NCBI GenBank assembly: GCA_944385475.1
Contig: CALWXJ010000019.1
Location: forward strand, 18,699 to 82,698
DNA length: 64,000 bases
Reading direction: 5' to 3'
DNA from: an uncultured Oscillospiraceae bacterium
GTDB lineage: Bacteria > Bacillota > Clostridia > Oscillospirales > Oscillospiraceae
Below the pieces are notes generated by a model. That model was not told where the DNA came from and did no database searches. It worked only from the letters and a program-made list of their open reading frames with translations. A program made the translations under genes and the position numbers. The number at the start of each line of letters is the position of its first letter. Position 1 is the first letter of the stretch. Of the stretch, positions 1 to 8,019 are shown one piece after another.

Positions 1-374
1 ATCACGGCCTTATAGGCAGAGGAGACCCCCTCCTGCATGGCGGCGGCAAAAGCGGCGGCATCTGCGCTCTCCAAGCCCTTCAGCCCCCGGGAAAGGCCCC
101 GGAACAGCAGCGACAAGATCACGCCGGAGTTGCCCCGGGCGCCCTGCAGCAGAGCCGAGGCCGTCACAGAGGCGGCTTTATCCACGGTGGCGGGCGTGGT
201 GCGCCGCAGCTCTGCCACTGCGGTACCGATGGTCATGGACATATTGGTCCCGGTGTCCCCATCGGGCACCGGGAAGACGTTCAAATCGTTGATGGCCTGC
301 TTTTGGGCCGTAATCACAGCGGCGCCGTGGAGCACCATCTGCTTAAACAGCGCCCCGCTGATCTGCTCTTTCAT
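1..374 (-). CDS. fakA: Fatty acid kinase FakA, N-terminal part (cut by window edge)
   Basis: About 124 N-terminal residues of a DAK2/DhaL-domain protein are visible and the rest lies left of the window. DGDTGTNM (residues about 38-45) and GARGNSG (about 78-84) are the nucleotide-phosphate and metal-binding motifs of the DhaL fold. FakA phosphorylates fatty acids bound to FakB for entry into phospholipid synthesis (family knowledge). The ATG at 374 follows an AGGAGG that overlaps the stop of the upstream Asp23-family gene, 13 nt away. This YloU-YloV gene pair is conserved in Firmicutes and supports the call. Confidence 0.9.
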   Translation of the reverse strand, partial: MKEQISGALFKQMVLHGAAVITAQKQAINDLNVFPVPDGDTGTNMSMTIGTAVAELRRTTPATVDKAASVTASALLQGARGNSGVILSLLFRGLSRGLKGLESADAAAFAAAMQEGVSSAYKAV

Positions 375-387
375 GGAACGGACCTCC

Positions 388-738
388 TCAAAGGAGCATG
401 GAGTCCACGCAGACATCCACTGCCTTGACTTCCACTCCGGTATTTTTGTTCACCACATAGCGCACCTCGTTCATAATGGAGCGGCACACCGCAGGGATAT
501 TGACCCCGTTTTCCACGATGATGTGCAGCTCGATGGAGATGGTGTTATCCTCATGGTAGGTAATGTTGACGCCTTTGCTCATCGCCTCCCGGCGCAGAAG
601 GTGAACCAGTCCATCTGTCATGGAGCGGTAGGCCATTCCCTTGACGCCAAAGCAGTTGGTGGCGGCCATGCCGGTGATGTTGGAAAACACGGCACTGCTG
701 ACGGAAATCTCGCCCTGTTCAGATTTCATCTGGATCAT
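388..738 (-). CDS. Asp23/Gls24 family envelope protein (YloU-like)
   Basis: A 116-residue alkaline-shock (Asp23/Gls24) protein. The start is placed at the ATG at 738 (MIQMKSEQGEIS), which has an AGAGGATG site upstream; a longer reading frame to 801 lacks one. The segment GEISVSSAVFSNITGMAA and the later VNITYHEDNTISIELHIIVENGVNI are typical of the family. It is translated directly before fakA with 13 nt between them, as in many Firmicutes. The exact cellular role is not established; members are associated with the cell envelope and stress response. Confidence 0.88.
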   Translation of the reverse strand: MIQMKSEQGEISVSSAVFSNITGMAATNCFGVKGMAYRSMTDGLVHLLRREAMSKGVNITYHEDNTISIELHIIVENGVNIPAVCRSIMNEVRYVVNKNTGVEVKAVDVCVDSMLL

Positions 739-860
739 GAAAACATCCTCTCTTTCTCGGGGATTGGAAAAGGGGCATCGCCGCCCCCCGATTGATATCA
801 TTGCATGGTTATTATATACGATTTACCTGGAAAGTACAAGAGAAAATCCGCCCTGGCGTG

Positions 861-890
861 AAAACGGGCCGGGCGTCGCCGCCCGGCCCG
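861..890 (-). terminator. Intrinsic terminator of the HD-hydrolase gene
   Basis: A perfect 10-bp GC stem (865-874 with 881-890) with a 6-nt loop is followed on the minus strand by TTTT. It lies 6 nt after the stop of the HD gene at 897 and separates that gene from the Asp23-fakA unit. Confidence 0.8.
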
Positions 891-896
891 GCCTTG

Positions 897-1481
897 TCAG
901 AGAGCGGCCATTGCCGCATTGACGTCGTCTTCGCAGGAGGACATGGCCCGCAGCGTCAGCTCCATCAGCTTTTCCAGTTCCCATCCCAGGCGCTGTGCAC
1001 CATCTGAGATCACGTCCCGGGAACAGCCCGCGGCAAACTTTTTGTCCTTGAACTTCTTTTTCAAAGAGCTGACCTCCATATCCTTGCAGCTCTTGCTGGG
1101 CCGCATCCGGACGGCGGCGCCGATCAGCCCTGTCAGCTCGTCCGCGGCAAAGAGGACCTTCTCCATCTCATGCACCGGCTCCACATCGCTGCAGATCCCG
1201 TATCCATGGCTGCACACCGCGTGGACGAACTCTTCACTGCATCCGATCTCCGCCAGCAGTTCCGGGGCCTTTTTGCAGTGCTGTTCCGGCCACTTTTCAA
1301 AGTCCACATCGTGCAAAAGGCCCACCGTGGCCCAGAAATCCGCGTCCTCCCCATATCCCAGCTCCTGGGCGAAATAGCGCATGGTTCCCTCCACCGTCAG
1401 GGCGTGCTGGATATGAAAGGGCTCGGTGTTATAGGTCTTCAACAGTGCAAGAGCGGCCTCTCTTTCAGGGCATGCTTTCAT
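897..1481 (-). CDS. HD-domain (HDIG-type) metal-dependent hydrolase
   Basis: A 194-residue single HD domain. An early conserved His lies in EPFHIQHALTVE (about residues 20-31) and the HD pair lies in GLLHDVDF (about residues 53-60). A third conserved element, AADELTGLIGA, sits near residue 112. Such stand-alone HD proteins hydrolyse phosphoester bonds in nucleotides, but nothing here fixes the substrate. The ATG at 1481 has AAGGA about 6 nt upstream. It is a single-gene unit ending at a strong terminator. Confidence 0.8.
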   Translation of the reverse strand: MKACPEREAALALLKTYNTEPFHIQHALTVEGTMRYFAQELGYGEDADFWATVGLLHDVDFEKWPEQHCKKAPELLAEIGCSEEFVHAVCSHGYGICSDVEPVHEMEKVLFAADELTGLIGAAVRMRPSKSCKDMEVSSLKKKFKDKKFAAGCSRDVISDGAQRLGWELEKLMELTLRAMSSCEDDVNAAMAAL

Positions 1482-1545
1482 CTTTGGTTCCTTCCTTCCT
1501 GTGAATTGATTTTCCGGCGGAGTGCAGCCGCCGTCTCTGCCTGCT

Positions 1546-2223
1546 TTACTCCCGGGGATCCGGGTCGGCTTCCAGGGTCACAAAATAATCGTAGTAGGGC
1601 AGCAAAAAGGAAAACCCCCGCTGCAACCGCCCCACGATCTCCCGGCTGAACAGTTCCTCGCCCAGGGGCGCTTCATGGGAGATGGAAAAAGATTTAGCCT
1701 GGTACCACGGCAGCAAGATCTCCCGGGAGGGGGCGGAACGGGGCCGGCGGTAATCCTCCGTCCGGAGCTGAAACTCTGTCTGACTCTGAAGGCGCTCCGT
1801 CAGTTCCTCCATCACCCCAGGCGCCCGATCCATCCGGGCCCGGAGCTTTGCCATGGTCAGGGGCTTGGCCATGTAGTAGCCCAGGCCATAGCTCCATCCC
1901 TCCGGCATCAGCTCAAACCAAAAACAGGGGCGGGCGGTCCACTGCTGGGAGGGCTGCTCCACGGAAAACCACAATCCATCTTTATAGGGCCCCCGCCCAT
2001 GGAGCCGCCGGGCGTCCCGGTAAATCCGGGTCACTTTGCAGATCAGGCCGGCTTCCGGCCGCTGCCGGGTCAAAAAATCGTGCATCTCCCCTGCCAGATC
2101 GGCCATGGGGCGGTAAAATTGAGTGAGATAGGTCTCCTTGTGGGCCTCAAACCAGCTCCGCTCGTTGTTAAAGCGGATGCCCCACATAAAATCCACGGTC
2201 TCATCCGTAAAACCGGTAAACAT
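1546..2223 (-). CDS. DUF2461 domain protein
   Basis: A 225-residue DUF2461 (TIGR02453-type) protein. The family pattern begins MFTGFTDETVDFMWGIRFNN, continues with WFEAHK, and includes KVTRIYRDARR and GPYKDGLWF. I chose the ATG at 2223 because the family normally starts MFxGF; an in-frame ATG at 2235 sits directly on the AGAGG site, too close for initiation. The function is unknown. It is not obviously linked to its neighbours and has 94 nt separating it from the preceding gene. Confidence 0.8.
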   Translation of the reverse strand: MFTGFTDETVDFMWGIRFNNERSWFEAHKETYLTQFYRPMADLAGEMHDFLTRQRPEAGLICKVTRIYRDARRLHGRGPYKDGLWFSVEQPSQQWTARPCFWFELMPEGWSYGLGYYMAKPLTMAKLRARMDRAPGVMEELTERLQSQTEFQLRTEDYRRPRSAPSREILLPWYQAKSFSISHEAPLGEELFSREIVGRLQRGFSFLLPYYDYFVTLEADPDPRE

Positions 2224-2287
2224 ATGCTTGTCCATCCTCTTTTAAATTCCAAATCAGTATAGCACAAATACTGTCCCAGGGCAACGC

Positions 2288-2319
2288 AAAAAAGCCCGGG
2301 GAGGATATCCCCCCCGGGC
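2288..2319 (-). terminator. Intrinsic terminator of the cytidylate-kinase-like gene
   Basis: The stem GCCCGGGG (2294-2301) pairs with CCCCGGGC (2312-2319). It is followed on the minus strand by a run of six T, and lies 10 nt after the stop codon at 2330. Confidence 0.8.
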
Positions 2320-2329
2320 AGGCAGCCTA

Positions 2330-2932
2330 TCATGCCTGTGCTTGCGCCGCCTCAATAATGAACTTCACGCAAAGATCCTGACCCAGGGCACCGCTGTCCA
2401 GTGTCAGATGGTAGTTGCGGATATCGCCCCAGCGCTTGCCGGTATAGCGGCTATAATAGGTGCGGCGGCTGCGGTCCGTCCTCTCCATAGCCTTTTTGAT
2501 GGCTGTGGCGTCTGTGGAGTGAATATAGCTGCTGATGCGCACTGCCCGGTGCACCTCGTCGGCGTGGATGAAGACGTTGAGGCTGTCCACCCCCGCCTGG
2601 CGCAGGATCTCATCTGCGCACCGGCCCAGGATCACGCAGGGCCCTTGCTTGGCAAAGTTCAAGATGATCGCCTGCTGCACATCCCGGATGGCTTTGTGGG
2701 TGTCCTGGTAAAACCCGCTGGAAACCTGACAGATGCTCTCAAAAATAGACTCTCCCCGGCCGATCTGCTCTTCTTCGCTGCGGATGAGATCCATGTCAAA
2801 TCCGCTGGCCTTGGCCGTCTCCCGGAGGATGGCCTTGTCGTAAAGCTCCACGCCCAGTTCCTCCGCTACCCGCTGGGCAATCTCCCGCCCGCCGGCGCCG
2901 TATTCGCGGCTGATGGTGACGATCTTGCTCAC
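2330..2932 (-). CDS. Cytidylate kinase-like family protein
   Basis: A 200-residue P-loop protein of the cytidylate-kinase-like (Cytidylate_kin_2) family. ISREYGAGGREIAQRVA (about residues 7-23) is the variant P-loop, and GPCVILGRCADEIL (about residues 97-110) is the second family signature. The start is GTG (2932) behind GGGAGGGAG. Members are widespread in gut Clostridia and usually lie apart from the true cmk gene. The phosphorylated substrate is not known, so the name describes the fold only. It ends at a clean terminator. Confidence 0.85.
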   Translation of the reverse strand: MSKIVTISREYGAGGREIAQRVAEELGVELYDKAILRETAKASGFDMDLIRSEEEQIGRGESIFESICQVSSGFYQDTHKAIRDVQQAIILNFAKQGPCVILGRCADEILRQAGVDSLNVFIHADEVHRAVRISSYIHSTDATAIKKAMERTDRSRRTYYSRYTGKRWGDIRNYHLTLDSGALGQDLCVKFIIEAAQAQA

Positions 2933-3018
2933 ACAACTCCCTCCCGTCGTTTTCTTTGTTCAGGTGAGGCCTTTGTGGATTCATCATACCACACTTCCGG
3001 CAAAGGTGCAATGAAAAA

Positions 3019-3663
3019 TCAGCAGATGGCCCGCTGCAGCAGGTACAAAAGCCGATTCGCCCGCCCATAGGCATCCTGGCTCAGCTCCGTGAGCAGCTGC
3101 TGGAGACAGGGGTCCGTGGTTCCCTCCGCAGCCCGCTGGTAATTCATCCCGTTGCAGGCTTCAATATGGTATTGCTCCCGCAGCGCCGGGCACCAGGATT
3201 CCACACACACCTGCCCGCACTCCACCGCCGGGCGGTAGCAGTTCCCGGTGATGAGGTAGTAGACCGCCATCAGCCGCCGGGCCGCCGCTGCAGACTCCCC
3301 CGCCAGGTCCCGGATGGTCTGGCGTGCCATGGCCGGCGCCTGCCGCAACAGGGCGCGGTAGCTCCTCCGGGCGGAACACTCCTCTTCGATGAACCCGGAG
3401 ATCACCGACGTCATCTCCGCTACCGCTGACCCCATGCAGCAGGGATCCGGAAATGCCCCGGGCAGCTGCTCCTCCTGGGCAAGCGACGGCGTCTGACCCT
3501 GGTTCGCTGCGGCAGACTGCGCGGGCGCGCTCATGCCCCCTGCCTGGTCTGACGGGGTGGCCGCCGGCTGGGAGTAGGGCTCCATCTGTGTCCCCACCCG
3601 CTTCCACACCTGATCATATTTACGGAAATCATACCCCTGGGAAGCCTGTGTACGTTCCTCCAT
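3019..3663 (-). CDS. Ferritin-like four-helix protein, function unknown
   Basis: A 214-residue protein. Residues 1-70 are low-complexity, rich in Ala, Gln, Pro and Ser. Residues about 75-214 are helical, with the spacing of a ferritin-like bundle: FIEEECSARRSYRALL, then DLAGESAAAARRLMAVYYLITG, then REQYHIEACN. The usual ExxH metal pairs are only partly present (ESAA rather than ExxH), so metal binding is doubtful. Seven cysteines are present. The ATG at 3663 has AAGGAGGG upstream. It may be a spore-coat or stress protein, but I have no direct evidence. Confidence 0.6.
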   Translation of the reverse strand: MEERTQASQGYDFRKYDQVWKRVGTQMEPYSQPAATPSDQAGGMSAPAQSAAANQGQTPSLAQEEQLPGAFPDPCCMGSAVAEMTSVISGFIEEECSARRSYRALLRQAPAMARQTIRDLAGESAAAARRLMAVYYLITGNCYRPAVECGQVCVESWCPALREQYHIEACNGMNYQRAAEGTTDPCLQQLLTELSQDAYGRANRLLYLLQRAIC

Positions 3664-3785
3664 AATGCGTCCCTCCTTTTCCTTCCACTCTATGCTCCAG
3701 ATTCATTTTTCGGAACTGTTGTATTTGCAACATTTGTTTTTTGGAAATTTGGATAGAATATCCCTGTCGGCACCCTCCTCAATGA

Positions 3786-3817
3786 AAAAGGGCGCCCCCT
3801 GATGGAGGCGCCCTTTT
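3786..3817 (-). terminator. Intrinsic terminator after the alpha/beta hydrolase
   Basis: A perfect 11-bp stem (3786-3796 with 3807-3817) ends in a T run on the minus strand, 26 nt past the stop at 3844. Confidence 0.8.
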
Positions 3818-3843
3818 GCCGGCCAGGACCGGCCGGCGTACTT

Positions 3844-4635
3844 TTAAATATTCTCTTCGATCCAGTCCACTGTTTCCTTGATCACCATATCCGCCATGGT
3901 CTTATCCTTTTCCAGGGCGTTGAAGGTATGGTTGGCATGGGGGATGAGGCGGACCTCTCCTGTGGTCTGGCAGGCCCCGGCGATCTCCACCGCGTGGAGC
4001 ACCGGCACCATGGTGTCGTCCGTGCCGGACACGGCCAGCATGGCCCCTTCATAAGCCTGGAGCTGATCCATGGGATTGGAGTCCCGGATCTCATCGAACC
4101 ACTGACGGGAGAGGATCAGATCCCCCCGCCACTCCACAGGGATGGTGGCAAAGCCCTGCTCTTTGGCCTGCTCATAGTAGCGGTGGAACCACCCCTCAAA
4201 CACCCCTGCCCCATTGTGGCATTCGCCGGACCAGCTGACGGCGGCGGTAATCTCCTCCGGGTGGCGGCCCAAAAACTCCGCCATGACCCGGGCGCCCTGG
4301 CTGAATCCCAGGATACCCAGGCGTTTGGAGTCCACGTCCGGCCGCTGGCGCACATAGGAAAAGACACTTTCCGTATCCTCCACCTCGCCATAGAAGGTCA
4401 TCTCCTGAGGCGGGACGGTACTCTCCCCGCAGCCGGCAAAGTCAAAGCGCAGCGAGGCAATGCCCCGTTGGTTCAGCGCAGCGGCCAGCGCCCGGAACAG
4501 CCCCCCCACTTCGTCTTTGGACGAGCCGGTGCCGTGGCATAAGATCACGGTGGGAAACGGCCCGTCCCCCTCCGGACGGCAAAATCGGGCAGGGATATCG
4601 TAGGATCGCCCCGCAATCATGAGATCTTCCCGCAT
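3844..4635 (-). CDS. Alpha/beta hydrolase
   Basis: A 263-residue alpha/beta hydrolase. The nucleophile elbow is GFSQG (Ser about 112), the acid lies in SGTDD (about residues 203-207), and the catalytic His is in HANHTF (about 236). The oxyanion segment CHGTGSSKDE follows strand 3, as in dienelactone-hydrolase and serine-aminopeptidase-like enzymes. There is no signal peptide, so it is cytosolic. I start at the ATG at 4635 behind GGGGGAG; a GTG at 4644 is also in frame. The substrate cannot be predicted. Confidence 0.85.
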   Translation of the reverse strand: MREDLMIAGRSYDIPARFCRPEGDGPFPTVILCHGTGSSKDEVGGLFRALAAALNQRGIASLRFDFAGCGESTVPPQEMTFYGEVEDTESVFSYVRQRPDVDSKRLGILGFSQGARVMAEFLGRHPEEITAAVSWSGECHNGAGVFEGWFHRYYEQAKEQGFATIPVEWRGDLILSRQWFDEIRDSNPMDQLQAYEGAMLAVSGTDDTMVPVLHAVEIAGACQTTGEVRLIPHANHTFNALEKDKTMADMVIKETVDWIEENI

Positions 4636-4785
4636 GGTACGCACTCCCCCTGTCTGGAATTAGCTTTCCCATGTATTATATCAGCACGCCGGCGGGATTT
4701 TCAATATCTCCGGGGAAAGTTTTCCTCGACAGCGCCCGACAGCTCCCCGTGCCGGGGAACTTTCCCGGCGGCGGCCTTCCCCGTC

Positions 4786-4813
4786 TTGCATTTTTGGTTT
4801 TTTCTGCTAAAAT
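4786..4813 (+). promoter_or_regulatory. Promoter of sufC-sufB
   Basis: The -35 TTGCAT (4786-4791) and -10 TAAAAT (4808-4813) are 16 nt apart, with TGC before the -10 (extended type). It lies 43 nt before the sufC start. Upstream, CCGGGGAAAGTT near 4711 and AACTTTCCCGG near 4760 form an inverted repeat that could be a site or a hairpin. Confidence 0.6.
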
Positions 4814-4855
4814 GTATAAATTACGAGTGTTTTTCCAACAAAGGAGGTTTCCAAT

Positions 4856-5593
4856 ATGCTGGAGCTTAAGCATATCAGCTATACCGTCCAGGAGGGCGAT
4901 GACAAACTTGGCATCCTCAATGACATCTCCCTCACCATTGACGACCACAAGCTGGTGGTCTTCACCGGCCCCAATGGCGGCGGCAAGACGACGCTGGCCA
5001 AGGTCATTATGGGCCTTGTCACCCCCACTTCCGGCCAGATCCTCTGGAACGGCCAGGACATCACCCCGCTGAGCATCACGGAGCGGGCCAAATTGGGCAT
5101 CAGCTACGGCTTCCAGCAGCCCCCCCGATTCAAGGGGCTGACGGTGCGGGATCTATTGACCCTTGCCAGCGGCAATGAAAAGCTCTCCAAGGATCAGTGC
5201 TGTCAGTATCTGACCAAGGTGGGGCTGTGCGCCAATGACTATCTGGACCGGGAGGTGGACGTGTCCCTCTCCGGCGGCGAGGTCAAGCGCATTGAGATCG
5301 CGTCTATCCTGGCCCGCAACAGCCAGTTTATGATCTTTGACGAACCGGAGGCGGGGATCGACCTTTGGAGCTTCACCCGCCTGACCGAGACCTTTGAGCA
5401 GATCCATGCCAAGGGCAGCGCCACCATGGTCATCATCTCCCACCAGGAGCGTATCATCTCCTTGGCGGATGAAGTGATCGTGGTGGGAGACGGCGCCATC
5501 CGCCACCGGGGCTCCGCGCAGGAGATCCTGCCCCAGATCCTGGCGGATACCTTAGGCTCCTGCCCTGTTTTGAAAAAGGAGGCGAATGCGTAA
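4856..5593 (+). CDS. sufC: SufC-type Fe-S assembly ATPase (SmsC-like)
   Basis: A 245-residue ABC ATPase. Walker A is GPNGGGKTT (38-46), the signature LSGGE (138-142) and Walker B with the FDEPEAGID stretch (161-169); the last is characteristic of SufC rather than of transporter ATPases. SufC drives Fe-S cluster assembly on its SufB/D partner in the cytosol. The ATG at 4856 has AAGGAGG upstream. The stop overlaps the next gene by one base (TAATG), implying translational coupling. No sufS, sufU or sufD is adjacent, so this is the two-gene minimal form; a cysteine desulfurase lies at 16.6 kb. Confidence 0.93.
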   Translation: MLELKHISYTVQEGDDKLGILNDISLTIDDHKLVVFTGPNGGGKTTLAKVIMGLVTPTSGQILWNGQDITPLSITERAKLGISYGFQQPPRFKGLTVRDLLTLASGNEKLSKDQCCQYLTKVGLCANDYLDREVDVSLSGGEVKRIEIASILARNSQFMIFDEPEAGIDLWSFTRLTETFEQIHAKGSATMVIISHQERIISLADEVIVVGDGAIRHRGSAQEILPQILADTLGSCPVLKKEANA

Positions 5594-6519
5594 TGATGGA
5601 CACCCAGATCGACCGGGAGCTGTTGGAGAAAATCGCCGACCTCACCGGCAAGCCCGTAGGGGCGTTCAATATCCGTAAGGACAGCGGCTGCGACGGCCGC
5701 CAGTCCACCGAGCATATCGAGATTGCCAACCGCGCTGACGGGAAAAGCGGCATCGACATCCGCATCAAGGACGGCACTGTGGGAGAGACCTGCCACATCC
5801 CGGTGATCATCACCAAACCCGGCATCGAGGAGATGGTCTACAACGACTTCTACATCGGGGACAACTGCGATGTGGACATCGTGGCCGGCTGCGGCATCCA
5901 CAACTGCGGCAACCAGGACTCCCGCCATGACGGACTACACACCTTCCATGTGGGCAGGAATTCCAAGGTCCGCTATACAGAAAAGCACTATGGCGAGGGC
6001 ACCGGCAAGGGCGGCCGCGTCATGAACCCCCAAACCGTGGTCTATTTGGAAGAGGGCGCCTCTATCCAGATGGAGACGGTGCAGATCCGGGGAATCGACT
6101 CCACCAAGCGGGACACCAAAATCATCTGCGGGAAGGATGCCGAGGCAGTGGTCACGGAGCGGCTTCTCACAGACGATCACCAGGTGGCGGAGAGCAATAT
6201 GGAGATCGTCCTGGACGGAGAGGGCTCCCGGGGTCGGGTGATCTCCCGGTCCGTTGCCCAGGGCAACTCCACGCAGGTTTTCTACCCCAGAATGGTGGGC
6301 AACAGCCAGTGCTTCGGCCATGTCCAGTGCGACTCCATCATCATGGACAGCGCCACCGTCAAATCCATTCCCGCCATCACCGCCAACTCTACAGAGGCAC
6401 AGTTGGTCCACGAGGCCGCCATCGGCAAAATCGCCGGAGAGCAGCTTTTGAAGCTGGAGACTCTGGGCCTCACTCCCGAAGAAGCCGAGGAGTGCATCCT
6501 CAACGGCTTTTTGGCCTGA
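5593..6519 (+). CDS. sufB: SufB/SufD family scaffold (SmsB-like)
   Basis: A 308-residue SufBD beta-helix core protein, shorter than classical SufB (about 460-480 residues) and lacking its N-terminal extension. The motif CGIHNCGNQDSRHDG places Cys100 and Cys105 near a His-rich turn and probably forms the cluster or metal site. Acidic residues and GKGGRVMNP follow. It starts at the ATG overlapping the sufC stop, with AGGAGG at 5576; a second ATG follows immediately. The pair matches the described SUF-like minimal system, where SmsC and SmsB suffice as scaffold. A strong terminator follows. Confidence 0.9.
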   Translation: MMDTQIDRELLEKIADLTGKPVGAFNIRKDSGCDGRQSTEHIEIANRADGKSGIDIRIKDGTVGETCHIPVIITKPGIEEMVYNDFYIGDNCDVDIVAGCGIHNCGNQDSRHDGLHTFHVGRNSKVRYTEKHYGEGTGKGGRVMNPQTVVYLEEGASIQMETVQIRGIDSTKRDTKIICGKDAEAVVTERLLTDDHQVAESNMEIVLDGEGSRGRVISRSVAQGNSTQVFYPRMVGNSQCFGHVQCDSIIMDSATVKSIPAITANSTEAQLVHEAAIGKIAGEQLLKLETLGLTPEEAEECILNGFLA

Positions 6520-6535
6520 TTATTTTCAAAATACA

Positions 6536-6572
6536 AGCAGCGCCGGCGACTGCCGGCGCTGCTGTTTTTTTA
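6536..6572 (+). terminator. Intrinsic terminator of sufCB
   Basis: A perfect 12-bp stem (6536-6547 with 6552-6563) with a 4-nt loop is followed by G and a run of T. It lies 17 nt after the sufB stop. Confidence 0.88.
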
Positions 6573-6660
6573 CTTTTCCCAGATCTGCAGCCCCGTGGCG
6601 GACCGCTTCCCGGCCCTCCTCCGGTCTTTTTAAAGCAGGCTGAAGAGCAGGGCTCTTTTT

Positions 6661-8019
6661 TCAATCGGAGATGCCCATATGTTCCCACTTGTGGCCCCGG
6701 TAGCGGGGCAGGAAGAAGGAGATGCGCACCACCCAGTCGCAGTACATGGCCAGCCACACCCCCAAAACGCCAAAACCCATCCGGCCCAGCAGGATGCCAA
6801 AGCCCACCCGGACAATCCACATGGAGGCACTGGAGACGATCATGGTGAAGCGCAGGTCTCCCGCCGCCCGCAGGGCTTGCGGCAGGGTAAAGGCCAACGC
6901 CCAGATCAAAATCCCCGCAGCCCCATAGGTCCACATCAGCTGCCGGGCATAGGTGCCAGCCTCTGCGGAAACATTGTAAAGCCGCAAAATCAGCGGCAGG
7001 GCCACCGTGATCAGCGTCACGGTAATAGCGATGGCTATCACAGCCATTTTCATCAGTTTGCGGGTATAATAGCGGGCTTTTTCGATCTCTCCCGCTCCTA
7101 CACACTGGGATACCACCGTCACCATGCCAAGTCCGATGGCCAGACCCGGGGCAATCTCAATACCCGAGAGAGTATTGCCGATGGCGTTGGCCGCCACGGA
7201 GGCGGTACCCATGGTGGCAATGGTAGAAAGGAGCATGATCTTGCCCAGCTGGAACATGGCGCCCTCCATCCCGTTGGGCACACCGAAGCGCAGGATGTTT
7301 TTCATCATCTGCAGATCATGATGGAAGGTGGGCCGGCCCACCTTCACCGCAAGGCCCGGGCGGCCCAGCAGCGCCAGGATCACCACCGCCGCCACCATCC
7401 GGGACACCAGGGTGGGGATCGCCACCCCCTCCACACCCATATGCAGTCCGAAGATCAAAATGGCGTTGCCCGCCACGTTGATGCCGTTCATCAGCAGGGA
7501 AACCCGCATGGACACCCCGGAGTTGCCCATCACCCGGAACAGTGCTGCCCCGGTATTATACAGCGCGATAAAGGGGATGGACAGCTCCACGATCAGATAG
7601 TAGGTATTGGCATAGGCGGCCACATCCGGCTCCACCTGGCCGAATACCACATTGAGCACAAACCCCTTTCCCACATACATCAGGGCCATCACCAGCAAGG
7701 AGCACTCCGCCATCAGCAAGAGCATCTGCATCCCCGAACGCCCCGCCCGGCCTGCCTCCTGGCGGCCCAGATACTGCCCCACCACCACGGCGCCGCCGGT
7801 GGCCAGGGAGGAGAACATATTGATCAGCAGCACATTTACCGAATCCACCAGGGAAACGGCGGAGATGGCCGCCTCCCCCACCTGAGCCACCATGATGGAG
7901 TCCGCCAGGCCCACCATAATAGCCAGCAGCTGCTCGATGACCAGCGGGATCACCAGCTTTAAAAGATCCCGCTGGGAAAAATAGATTCCCCCGTCATTCT
8001 CGAATGTCCGCTTGTCCAT
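6661..8019 (-). CDS. MATE family efflux transporter (first copy)
   Basis: A 452-residue polytopic protein with the two six-helix halves of the MATE (NorM/DinF-type) fold. The N-terminal segment DLLKLVIPLVIEQLLAIMVG and the VGQYLG element are typical. It should exchange Na+ or H+ for cationic drugs or metabolites across the membrane; the substrate is unknown. The ATG at 8019 follows GGAAAGGAT and lies inside the end of the upstream AraC gene, a 26-nt overlap, so the two are co-translated. The AraC regulator probably controls the pump. Confidence 0.9.
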   Translation of the reverse strand: MDKRTFENDGGIYFSQRDLLKLVIPLVIEQLLAIMVGLADSIMVAQVGEAAISAVSLVDSVNVLLINMFSSLATGGAVVVGQYLGRQEAGRAGRSGMQMLLLMAECSLLVMALMYVGKGFVLNVVFGQVEPDVAAYANTYYLIVELSIPFIALYNTGAALFRVMGNSGVSMRVSLLMNGINVAGNAILIFGLHMGVEGVAIPTLVSRMVAAVVILALLGRPGLAVKVGRPTFHHDLQMMKNILRFGVPNGMEGAMFQLGKIMLLSTIATMGTASVAANAIGNTLSGIEIAPGLAIGLGMVTVVSQCVGAGEIEKARYYTRKLMKMAVIAIAITVTLITVALPLILRLYNVSAEAGTYARQLMWTYGAAGILIWALAFTLPQALRAAGDLRFTMIVSSASMWIVRVGFGILLGRMGFGVLGVWLAMYCDWVVRISFFLPRYRGHKWEHMGISD

